From assembly GCA_902494465.1 (NCBI GenBank), contig CABUTH010000012.1, forward strand, positions 1 through 22,374: a DNA stretch of 22,374 nucleotides, given 5' to 3'. Positions 1 to 6,891 of this stretch are shown in pieces. This stretch comes from an uncultured Collinsella sp. Lineage in GTDB: Bacteria; Actinomycetota; Coriobacteriia; Coriobacteriales; Coriobacteriaceae. The notes beneath the pieces are model-generated. The model had not been told where the DNA came from and did no database searches. It saw only the letters and a program-made list of their open reading frames with translations. How positions within the stretch are numbered: the stretch's first letter is position 1; every line of letters starts with the position of its first letter. Made by a program: the position numbers and the translations under genes.

Positions 1-721
1 CCACGTTCTGCCCGATTGCCACGCTCGTGGGATCGACCAGATAATCGATACCAAACAGCACGTTGCCGCGCGACTCGCCGGGAATACCCAGCTTTCGAGC
101 TCGCCAGGTACCAGTACCGACAAAGACCGCATCGTAGCCGTCGCGCAGCAGGTCGTCGATATGCAGCGCGCCACCGATGGTGGTCGAGGGGCGCACGCGC
201 ACGCCAAGCGAGCACATCACGTGGCGATACTTTTGCACGAGCGCACGGGGCAGGCGGAACTCGGGGATACCGTACTCCAGCACACCGCCGATCTCGGGCC
301 GCTGCTCAAATACCGTGACGGCACAGCCCAGCTGGGCCATCTTAATGGCCACGGTAATACCAGCGGGACCGGAACCGACCACAGCAATCTGTTTACCGCA
401 CGACGGTGCGGGCTTCCACTCCTTACGATCCAAATATGCCGTGGAGATATAGTTCTCGATGCTCGAGAAATGCACCGGCGCGCCCTTGCGGCCCTGGATG
501 CACGCGCCCTCGCACTGGCCCGAATGGTTGCAAACCATGGAGCAGACCGCGCTCATGGGATTGTTCTGGAACAGTAGCTCGCCCGCCTCTTCTAGACGAC
601 GCTGTTTGAACAGGTCAATGACCTGTGGAATAGGCGTCTGAACCGGGCAGCCCTTAATCTGGCAGAACGCCCTTTTACAACCCAGGCAACGATTCGCCTC
701 TTCGACAATGTGGATAGCCAC
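1..721 (-). CDS. GltD-like NAD(P)/FAD oxidoreductase, N-terminal 240 residues (C-terminus outside window)
   Basis: This resembles the glutamate synthase small chain / NfnB / SudA group of flavoproteins, which pass electrons between NAD(P)H, FAD and Fe-S centres in the cytoplasm. The start is a GTG at 721-719, preceded by a good AAAGGGGAG ribosome site. Residues 12-25 hold a CxxCxxxxCxxxxCP cluster and residues 60-74 a second one (C60, C64, C70, C74), as in the Fer4_20-type N-terminal domain of GltD and dihydropyrimidine dehydrogenase. GSGPAG at 116-121 begins the FAD-binding Rossmann fold, followed by an E-x-GGxLxYGIPxxRLP stretch typical of the family. It lies 103 bp after the sugar isomerase gene, on the same strand. 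A weak stem at 748-755/777-785 is the only terminator-like structure between them, so membership of the pectin unit is possible but unproven. The exact substrate cannot be told from this part. Confidence 0.85.
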   Translation of the reverse strand, partial: MAIHIVEEANRCLGCKRAFCQIKGCPVQTPIPQVIDLFKQRRLEEAGELLFQNNPMSAVCSMVCNHSGQCEGACIQGRKGAPVHFSSIENYISTAYLDRKEWKPAPSCGKQIAVVGSGPAGITVAIKMAQLGCAVTVFEQRPEIGGVLEYGIPEFRLPRALVQKYRHVMCSLGVRVRPSTTIGGALHIDDLLRDGYDAVFVGTGTWRARKLGIPGESRGNVLFGIDYLVDPTSVAIGQNV

Positions 722-824
722 GCAACTCCCCTTTTTAATGCAATCCAATGGGGCGACGATAAAGACCCTTCACCGCCGCCCCCATACTGGTAATCTCAAT
801 CTGCCGACACGGCAAAAGCCAATG

Positions 825-1739
825 CTATAACTCGCGATGCGAAGCCCCGCAGCGAGCGGACATGTGCTCGAGTGTCGCCAGGCAGTCAGCCGCCGTCGCC
901 GGCACGCTGTTCTCGACCACGCAGGTAATCCCAGGGCAGGCGGCAGCCGCCCAGGCCACCACGGGCTCAAAGTCATATCGTCCCGTCTCGCCCACGCCAT
1001 GACACACCAGGCGCGAACCCGTACCGTCGCACCAACCGGCTTCGTCCTCGTTATCAACGACCTCAAAATCCTTGGCGTGCAGCGCGCGGATCTTACTGCC
1101 GCATAAGTAGAGCATGCGCGCGGTGATTTCCTGCGCTTCGTCAACGACGCTGGGGTGCAGCAGCGACACTGGGTCATAGATCACGCCGAGCGACGGGCTC
1201 GAGACGCGCTCCAGCACCTCACGGCAGCGATCTGGCGTGTTGACCGTCTCGTTCCAACCGGGCTCAATTAGAACCTGACCGCCCATGGCCTCGGCACGCT
1301 CGCAGACATACGCAAGCCCGTCCACAAAAGCCTCGAGTGCCTCATCGGTCATGCGGTCGTCCGCAACGCGGTTCTGCGCATTGGGGCGACCGGTCTCGGT
1401 GCCAACCGGGCATCCGCCGAGCATCTGGGCAAAGTTCAAGCATGCCTCGTACTCGGCAAAGTTATCCATGAGCTGTTGGCGATCGGGCGTCGCCAGATTC
1501 TTATAGCAGCCGAGCACGGCGACCGAAACGCCCGCCTCGTCGAGCACCGCACGCAAATGGTCGGCAAGCTCGCGGGTCAGGCCGCCTCGATCGATCCCCA
1601 TCGATGCGTAGAGCACCTTGCTCGGCAGCTGAATGCACGAAAAGCCCAGCTCTCCCGCCATGCGGATGCGTTCCTCGACGGTCCCCTGCGGAAGGTCGTG
1701 CAAACGCACACCCGGAGTAATAGCCCCCACGTTATTCAC
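825..1739 (-). CDS. Sugar phosphate isomerase/epimerase family protein (xylose-isomerase-like TIM barrel)
   Basis: The protein of about 304 residues fits the AP-endonuclease-2/xylose-isomerase-like TIM barrel family, which isomerises or epimerises sugars with a divalent metal. Candidate metal ligands appear in family order: the Glu in VLIEPGWNE, the Asp in GVIYDP, the His/Asp pair in ALHAKDFE, and the Glu in VVENS. No signal peptide is visible. I chose the GTG at 1739-1737 because it overlaps the end of the GH105 gene by 8 bp and follows an AAGGGA ribosome site. A second in-frame GTG at 1730 is nearly as good. Open frame continues upstream, but there it encodes Arg-rich sequence in the shadow of the GH105 gene. 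The overlap implies translational coupling with GH105, so its substrate is probably a sugar released by that enzyme, such as an unsaturated or rearranged uronate. That substrate is inference only. Confidence 0.8.
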   Translation of the reverse strand: MNNVGAITPGVRLHDLPQGTVEERIRMAGELGFSCIQLPSKVLYASMGIDRGGLTRELADHLRAVLDEAGVSVAVLGCYKNLATPDRQQLMDNFAEYEACLNFAQMLGGCPVGTETGRPNAQNRVADDRMTDEALEAFVDGLAYVCERAEAMGGQVLIEPGWNETVNTPDRCREVLERVSSPSLGVIYDPVSLLHPSVVDEAQEITARMLYLCGSKIRALHAKDFEVVDNEDEAGWCDGTGSRLVCHGVGETGRYDFEPVVAWAAAACPGITCVVENSVPATAADCLATLEHMSARCGASHREL

Positions 1740-2970
1740 ATCCCTTATGAGCGTTGATGCCCGGGGTGTATCCGCCAAACGGGTCCTCGATAGAGCACAC
1801 GCCCGAGGGAGCAAGCGGGTCATGCCTGCCGGCCAGTTTGTCGTGATGCATGGTCTCGATATAGGCAAGCACCAGCGGCGCCACGCCCTTCGCATCGTTT
1901 TTGACGATAGGCTCGCTCATGTAGTAACCAAACGTGCCCTCGCGGTGCGCGGTGTTTCCCAAGCCCGCAACCAGGCAGATGTTGTCGAGCGCCAGCTGCC
2001 CATCATGCTCGGACAGGCAGGTCTCGCAGATGCCGTCGAAGGCGCGACGGCCGTACTGGTAGTAACGCTCGCCCAGCACGCCTAGACGCACGCCCTTCAT
2101 GATGGCATTGGCAAAAATCGCGCTACCAGACTCCTCCAGGTAGTTGGGGGCGATATTGGGCAGGTTGATGACCTGATGCCACATGCCGGTCTTCTCGTCC
2201 TGATACGGCAGCATGGCATCGATCAGGTCGTGGAACATCTTGCGAATCTCGTCCTTCTCGGCTGACATCGAAGGCGGCATGAGCTCCCAGGTATCGATGA
2301 GTGCCATGGCAAACCAGCCCTCGGCGCGCAGCCAGAAGTTAGCCGAAAGGCCGGTGACCGGGTCGCACCAGAACTGTTTGCGGCTCGCGTCGTAAGCGTG
2401 ATAGTACAGACCGTTGAGGGGGTTGCGCATCAGGTCATGCACGACCTGGAACATATGGAAGCTGTCCGAGCAGGCACGACGGTTGTGGAAGCTCAGCTCG
2501 TACTGCATGTAGAACGGCTGGGCCATATACATGCCATCGAGCCAGATCTGGTTGGGATAGACGGCCTTGTGCCAAAACACGCCTTCTTTGGTGCGCGGCT
2601 GGGTTTCGAGCTGACGATAGATGGTATCCATGGCGGCACGGTACTTGGGCTTGCCCACCAGGTCATAGAGCTTGTAGAGGGTCTTGCCCGCATTGACGTT
2701 ATCGAGGTTGTACTCCTGCGGGTTGTAATGCTTGATGGTACCGTCGTCCTGGACAAAGAAATCGATGTAGTCATCGGCAAAGGTCAGGTAGCGCTGCTCA
2801 CCCGTGATCTCGTACAGCTCGATGAGCGCCTTGATCATGCAGCCGTCGATATAGTTCCAGGTGTTCTCCTTGCCGGCGCGAATCTTTTCGATATTCCAAG
2901 CCGGCGCCTGCGGCGTAGAGGTTTCGATCAACTGCTCGATATAACGGTCCAGGATTTGATTGCAACCCAT
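1732..2970 (-). CDS. GH105 unsaturated rhamnogalacturonyl/glucuronyl hydrolase, cytoplasmic
   Basis: GH105 enzymes (YteR/RhiN type) remove the 4,5-unsaturated uronic acid that pectate or rhamnogalacturonan lyases leave at the non-reducing end of oligosaccharides. The 412-residue protein, slightly longer than YteR, has the family's (alpha/alpha)6-barrel signatures. QIWLDGMYMAQPF carries the catalytic-type Asp at about residue 145, YNLDNVNAGKTL the second conserved Asp near residue 90, and RAEGWFAMALID an aromatic substrate-site segment. There is no signal peptide, so it should act on imported oligomers. ATG at 2970 is preferred over ATG at 2988 because AGAGGGG lies 6 bp before it, inside the longer frame. 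It is the first gene of the third operator-controlled unit and overlaps the isomerase gene by 8 bp. Whether it prefers rhamnogalacturonan or homogalacturonan fragments cannot be read from the sequence. Confidence 0.93.
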   Translation of the reverse strand: MGCNQILDRYIEQLIETSTPQAPAWNIEKIRAGKENTWNYIDGCMIKALIELYEITGEQRYLTFADDYIDFFVQDDGTIKHYNPQEYNLDNVNAGKTLYKLYDLVGKPKYRAAMDTIYRQLETQPRTKEGVFWHKAVYPNQIWLDGMYMAQPFYMQYELSFHNRRACSDSFHMFQVVHDLMRNPLNGLYYHAYDASRKQFWCDPVTGLSANFWLRAEGWFAMALIDTWELMPPSMSAEKDEIRKMFHDLIDAMLPYQDEKTGMWHQVINLPNIAPNYLEESGSAIFANAIMKGVRLGVLGERYYQYGRRAFDGICETCLSEHDGQLALDNICLVAGLGNTAHREGTFGYYMSEPIVKNDAKGVAPLVLAYIETMHHDKLAGRHDPLAPSGVCSIEDPFGGYTPGINAHKGCE

Positions 2971-2995
2971 TGCTGTCCCCTCTGACATAAACGAT

Positions 2996-3011
2996 AGGTG
3001 AACGTTACCCC
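2996..3011. promoter_or_regulatory. LacI-type operator copy, downstream of the GH105 promoter
   Basis: GGTGAACGTTACC occupies 2997-3009. It has the same GTGAACGTT core and central CpG as the other copies, but the right arm is one base short. It lies 26 bp before the GH105 start, after the candidate -10 box, where a bound repressor would block initiation or early elongation. Confidence 0.7.
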
Positions 3012-3012
3012 T

Positions 3013-3043
3013 AGTGTAACGCGAACGGGGAATATAGGGTGAA
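3013..3043 (-). promoter_or_regulatory. Candidate promoter of the GH105 unit
   Basis: On the minus strand TTCACC (3043-3038) is formed by the operator half-site. GTTACACT follows, giving GTTACA at 17 bp spacing or TACACT at 19 bp. Neither -10 is strong, but the position relative to the two operators matches the promoters of the uxaC and transporter operons. It is an inference by analogy; no transcript start is known. Confidence 0.4.
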
Positions 3044-3062
3044 CGTTAACCCTATATTCCCC
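3027..3062. repeat. 36-bp near-perfect palindrome with an operator at its centre
   Basis: The arms GGGGAATATAGGGT (3027-3040) and ACCCTATATTCCCC (3049-3062) are exact complements. The central 8 bp, GAACGTTA, contain the only mismatched pair, so 17 of 18 pairs match. The operator copy GGGTGAACGTTAACCC is at 3037-3052. The palindrome begins 16 bp after the stop of the SGNH gene. As RNA it would form a long hairpin, but no T-run follows on the minus strand, so it is not a standard intrinsic terminator. Confidence 0.85.
3037..3052. promoter_or_regulatory. LacI-type operator copy overlapping the GH105 -35 region
   Basis: GGGTGAACGTTAACCC is a near-palindrome with central CpG. Its centre is 41 bp upstream of the centre of the 2996-3011 copy. 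Its minus-strand half supplies the TTCACC used as a possible -35 box. The neighbouring LacI-family protein (15581-16660) is the likely ligand, by inference. Confidence 0.75.
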
Positions 3063-3077
3063 GCAAACGGCAGACTT

Positions 3078-3746
3078 TTAGCGGCAAACGGCGGTGAGAC
3101 CCGCGGCGATGCGATGCGCCAGGCGCTCATAGCCGGCAGGACTGTAATGCAGACCGTCCGGCATATAGAGCTCGCGGTGCTCCGGCAAAAACGGGCTGAT
3201 GCCGCTTTGCGCATACAGGTCAATCACCGGAACGGAGTAACGGTCACAGACCTCCAGCATCGCTCGCACGTAGGCGTCTTGCGTCAGACCCAAATGGTTC
3301 GCCTCATCGCTTGCCGGGATATCCTTCTCGTGCTTACCACTCGTCTTGCATGGCGTCATAAACACGAGCTTTGCCTGAGGTGAGCGCGCCGTGATGGTTC
3401 GGATCAGATAGTCGACCGCACCATAGAACTCATGCGCATCGGTGCTGCCCAACTCGCCAAGCGGCACGTTGCGGCTAAAGTCGTTAACGCCGCCAAAGAC
3501 AACATAGACATCGGCCGCATCGTCGATGCCGTCCAAGCGCTCGACAAATGAATCGGTACGGTCGGCCTTGATGGCGATACGCGAACCCTTGATGCCAAAG
3601 TTCTCGACGACCGCGCCTCCCAGCAACGCGCCCAGATGCGAAGTCCAAGAGATGTCGTTGCCGCCTGCGCCGCATCCGTTATCGCCCCATGTGGTCGAAT
3701 CGCCAAAGCAGCAAATGGTCGATTCACTCAAACTCTTCGTTTCCAT
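3078..3746 (-). CDS. SGNH/GDSL-family hydrolase (probable carbohydrate esterase)
   Basis: The 222-residue protein shows the SGNH blocks in order: GDST near residues 15-18 (nucleophile Ser17), a glycine in the GIKGSR segment, GGVND at 85-89 (Asn88 of the oxyanion hole), and DGLHYS at 197-202 (Asp197/His200 pair). The family includes rhamnogalacturonan and xylan acetylesterases. Its place as last gene of the pectin operon suggests removal of acetyl groups from imported pectin oligomers, but the substrate is inferred. No signal peptide is seen. The start is ATG at 3746 with GGATGAGGAGA just upstream. The open frame runs further upstream, but no ribosome site supports a longer form. It follows the methylesterase fusion gene by 69 bp with no strong terminator between, so the two are probably co-transcribed. 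Confidence 0.85.
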   Translation of the reverse strand: METKSLSESTICCFGDSTTWGDNGCGAGGNDISWTSHLGALLGGAVVENFGIKGSRIAIKADRTDSFVERLDGIDDAADVYVVFGGVNDFSRNVPLGELGSTDAHEFYGAVDYLIRTITARSPQAKLVFMTPCKTSGKHEKDIPASDEANHLGLTQDAYVRAMLEVCDRYSVPVIDLYAQSGISPFLPEHRELYMPDGLHYSPAGYERLAHRIAAGLTAVCR

Positions 3747-3815
3747 AATCTTCTCCTCATCCGCCCATCGGCGGTCATACAGGAACGTACCGTTTATTCG
3801 CAGCATGCCGAGGGG

Positions 3816-5981
3816 CTATGCACGGGCGCATTCCGCAACGTGCGAATCGAGCCATTCGATATCCTCGGCAAGATGTGCCACGCCCAGATGGTGTTCACCC
3901 GGACACACCTCGTGCCGCAGGCCATCTCTGCGGCTCAGCAACTTGTAGGCATCGCGCACGATCTCGAGCTGCTCGTCAACATTTTTCAGCCCGCGCGAAC
4001 CGTTCAGATGATCCTCTTCGCAGCTTTGCACCAGCAGCGGATGCGGCGCGATGAGCGAGGCAATATCGCCCATGTCGAGTAAGCGCCAAAGTCCGGGTGT
4101 GTAGTTGCAGCTGCAATTGCCATTGAGATGCAGCAGCGAATCGTCGACACCGTACAGATAGCCCGAGACAAACGCCTTGCGCACACGCGGGTCGAGTGCG
4201 GCCAGGTACAACGTCATGTAGCCGCCACCCGAAAAACCAAAGCAACCCAGGTCATCCATGGCAATGTCGCCGCGCGCCTCCAAGTAATCGATCAAGCGCA
4301 TGTTGTCCCAGACGTTGAGGCCCGCAACCGTAAGACCCAGCGGCTCGGCCATACGTGCTTGATTCAGACACGTACCGCGCAGGTAGCTGTTCTCGTCATC
4401 GCCCTGGCCCTTCCAGTCACGACGGTATCCCCAACCGCGTGCGTCGGGGCAGACGGTCACGTAACCCATACGCGCCAAACGCAGACCGTAGTCGTAATTG
4501 AACTTACGCACGGCATCATCGACCGCCGGCACGCCCGCAACACCGGCTACGCTTGCAGCACCCGCTCCCTGATGGCCATGCGGGCAGATATAGCAACACT
4601 TGCGGCCGCACGCATCGAGCTTAGGCGACTGCGGCTCGAGCAGGTAGAACGGCATCCAAACGTCGCGCTCCACCTGCAGCATCGCATGGGTGCGCACGAT
4701 GCCGCCGGCAACCCGCACGCGGCTGAGCTCACGAATCTCAATCGGGACGCGGTCCATAAGCGAAAGGCCCAAAACATCGTACAGACGAGTCCTGGTCGCA
4801 ATCTTCCACGCCTCAAAATCTGCAGGAGTCTTGCCCGTAAAAGCAGCCGAACGTCCCTCGCGCTTCAGCCGGGCACGCAGCGCAGGCTCGTCTTCGCAGT
4901 ACGTCTCGATGTGCACGGTGCGGCCATTGGCAGATAGCCCAGCCGTCTCAACCGCATCACCGTCGCCGCCCTCGGGATCCCAGCCATCCCCACCGGCAAG
5001 CACCTGCTCGCGAGCGTACCCGACGGCAGCCATCACATCGAGTTTATTTGCCCACGGCACCCAGTCGGTAGTATCACCCGCCGGCCCATGCAGGATTGCG
5101 CCAGCATACTGCGCGCAGCTGTGCGCCGCCGGCTTATTCCAATCCCACCAGCCTTCGCGCTTGATATGTCGCCCCAGCCAGCAATCGATCAGCGCAGTTT
5201 GCGCCCATTCGCGCCAAGGACGGCCCAGGTAGACCGAATCCGGCGCCACGCCATCCGGAGCTGTAAACGAACAACCATGAAACACAAATCCGTACGGCTC
5301 GCCTTTAGGCGTGGAGGCTGCCGTTACATACCCGTTGACATCCATATCGCGGTTGAGCGAGCGAATCTCGCACCCCTCAAAGTAGGCACGCGCGCCGCCA
5401 AAGATAAAGTCGACATCGCCCTCGATCCGGCAACGTCGGAAATATTGGCGCCCCACCCGGCGCGGCGCATACTGTTTGGGTCCTATGAACCCGCCCGGTT
5501 TGACCTCATGCGGCGGCAGCGGACCCAAAAACAGTGTGTCCTGGTGCCCCTTAATGCAGCAGGCATCGACAACCAGACGGTCGCCATCGGCATACAGGGC
5601 AATCGCCTGACCGACCTCGCGCCCATCGCCGGCATCATTTACGATCGTTAGGTTCTCGAGCCGTACGTCGTCGGCATCGACCAAAACGGTATAGGTCCTA
5701 AACGTGCCGAGCGTGCCGTCGACGCCCGAGCCGTCCTCCGAAGGCATCTTGGCACCCAGGCTGCCCACGATACGCACGCTGTCGGCCGTCTCTCCCTCAA
5801 TCGTCACATGCGAGCGATGAATCTCGACCCGCTCGCAATACTCGCCCGGATCGACGCGAATCATCACCGGTTGCTCGGCATCCGGATAGAGCTGATCGGC
5901 TGCCGCCAAGGCATCGGAAATCGTTGGATACGCTCCTGCCGCAGCCCTCGAAACGCGCAGCGTATAGATACTTTCGCTCAT
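3816..5981 (-). CDS. Two-domain enzyme: CE8 pectin methylesterase fused to an alpha/beta-hydrolase esterase
   Basis: Residues 1 to about 325 form a CE8 pectin methylesterase beta-helix, which releases methanol from methyl-galacturonate. Visible signatures are GQAIALY (Gln125), GHQDTLF (Gln147, Asp148), DFIFGGA (Asp191) and LGRPWR (Arg254, Trp256), together the complete active-site set. After a Gly/Asp-rich joint (about 329-345), residues from about 355 to 721 form an alpha/beta hydrolase of the acetylxylan-esterase/Abhydrolase_7 type. It has PHGHQG at 467-472, a D-ARGWGYR segment at 513-520, the nucleophile elbow GFSGGG (Ser584), an acidic segment near Asp657 and a His pair at 697-698. No signal peptide precedes either domain, whereas most bacterial methylesterases are exported. 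The ATG overlaps the stop of the preceding esterase gene by 4 bp (ATGA), implying coupled translation. The second domain's substrate (acetyl or another ester) is not determined by sequence. Confidence 0.9.
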   Translation of the reverse strand: MSESIYTLRVSRAAAGAYPTISDALAAADQLYPDAEQPVMIRVDPGEYCERVEIHRSHVTIEGETADSVRIVGSLGAKMPSEDGSGVDGTLGTFRTYTVLVDADDVRLENLTIVNDAGDGREVGQAIALYADGDRLVVDACCIKGHQDTLFLGPLPPHEVKPGGFIGPKQYAPRRVGRQYFRRCRIEGDVDFIFGGARAYFEGCEIRSLNRDMDVNGYVTAASTPKGEPYGFVFHGCSFTAPDGVAPDSVYLGRPWREWAQTALIDCWLGRHIKREGWWDWNKPAAHSCAQYAGAILHGPAGDTTDWVPWANKLDVMAAVGYAREQVLAGGDGWDPEGGDGDAVETAGLSANGRTVHIETYCEDEPALRARLKREGRSAAFTGKTPADFEAWKIATRTRLYDVLGLSLMDRVPIEIRELSRVRVAGGIVRTHAMLQVERDVWMPFYLLEPQSPKLDACGRKCCYICPHGHQGAGAASVAGVAGVPAVDDAVRKFNYDYGLRLARMGYVTVCPDARGWGYRRDWKGQGDDENSYLRGTCLNQARMAEPLGLTVAGLNVWDNMRLIDYLEARGDIAMDDLGCFGFSGGGYMTLYLAALDPRVRKAFVSGYLYGVDDSLLHLNGNCSCNYTPGLWRLLDMGDIASLIAPHPLLVQSCEEDHLNGSRGLKNVDEQLEIVRDAYKLLSRRDGLRHEVCPGEHHLGVAHLAEDIEWLDSHVAECARA

Positions 5982-6787
5982 CGTCCATCACGCTCCCATG
6001 CAACGAACTGTTCAGGCCAGCCCTGAACCTGTGGCTGAATATGCTCGGCGCAGCCCTTAAATGCCGTTTGGTCCGTGGCGAGCGATGCCCCATGCTTTCC
6101 ATGCGAAAAGACATGTAGGCTAAAGCCAATCCCGTGGTCGGCAAGAGCCTGCGCAAGAAGGAGGCTATTTTGAACTGGTACCGATGCATCCTCGGCGGTA
6201 TGCCACAAGAACGTACGGGGGAAGCCATCGCCCACCATATTCTCGATCGACAACTTTTGAGCTAAAGCGCCATCGGCACCCGTTAGGTGTTCAAACGAAC
6301 CACGATGAGCATAGGCCCCCGAGCTTACGACCGGATAGCCCAAGCAAAGTGTGTCAGGCCGAATCGACTCAGGCGATGCCGAAATCGACTCTGCAAGCCA
6401 GGGTTGGTCCCAAAGCGCCCCGAGCAAGCCAACTAGATGCCCACCGGCCGAAAAACCCATGACCGTAATCCGATCAGGATCGACACAGTACTCTGCCGCA
6501 TGGCTTCGGACGGTATCGACCGCCCGCGCGAGTTCTTGCAATGCCAGCGGATAGACAGCCGGAGCAACCGAATAGTTCAGTACAAACGCTTGGTAGCCCA
6601 TCGCCAACAAACGGAGCGCTACCGGCTCGCCTTCGCGCGGCGAAACGTGATCGTAGCCGCCTCCTGGCACGACCACAACTGCAGGCAGCGGTTTTAAAGC
6701 ATAAGCATCTTCGGTCGGGGCAAAAACATAAGACGTAATCGTGGCAGACGAGCCATCGACCCCGACAGGAATCGTTTTATTGAGCAT
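5978..6787 (-). CDS. Alpha/beta-hydrolase esterase (BD-FAE / acetyl-esterase-like)
   Basis: The 269-residue protein has the small carbohydrate-esterase pattern: an oxyanion motif PGGGYDHVS at 41-49, the nucleophile elbow GFSAGG with Ser113, Asp200 in TAEDASVP, and His232 in SHGKHG. Relatives remove acetyl or feruloyl groups from plant polysaccharides. Inside a pectin operon a role in de-acetylating oligogalacturonides is likely, but this is inferred. There is no signal peptide. ATG at 6787 is chosen because AAAGGGAA lies just upstream. A longer frame reaches 6838 but has no ribosome site and would extend into the stem of the hairpin at 6840-6876. Its stop overlaps the start of the methylesterase fusion gene, so the two are translated together. 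Confidence 0.87.
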   Translation of the reverse strand: MLNKTIPVGVDGSSATITSYVFAPTEDAYALKPLPAVVVVPGGGYDHVSPREGEPVALRLLAMGYQAFVLNYSVAPAVYPLALQELARAVDTVRSHAAEYCVDPDRITVMGFSAGGHLVGLLGALWDQPWLAESISASPESIRPDTLCLGYPVVSSGAYAHRGSFEHLTGADGALAQKLSIENMVGDGFPRTFLWHTAEDASVPVQNSLLLAQALADHGIGFSLHVFSHGKHGASLATDQTAFKGCAEHIQPQVQGWPEQFVAWERDGR

Positions 6788-6839
6788 GTATTCCCTTTCA
6801 CCATGATGCGTAGCGCAGCGCACACGGCCGTATCGCACA

Positions 6840-6876
6840 AGGGCTGCATTGCCGATTTATCCGACAATGCAGCCCT
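6840..6876 (-). terminator. Hairpin after the GH28 gene, weak intrinsic terminator or processing stem
   Basis: AGGGCTGCATTG (6840-6851) pairs perfectly with CAATGCAGCCCT (6865-6876) across a 13-base loop. On the minus strand only a short TTGTG follows, so termination is probably partial. Because the esterase genes follow, it may lower their expression relative to GH28 and the transporter, or stabilise the upstream mRNA. Confidence 0.55.
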
Positions 6877-6891
6877 GGTCATCAACCCGAG

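Noticed and set aside
3027..3062. The 36-bp palindrome as an ordinary intrinsic terminator
   Set aside because: No T-run follows on either strand, and its centre is an operator copy; kept as a palindrome instead.
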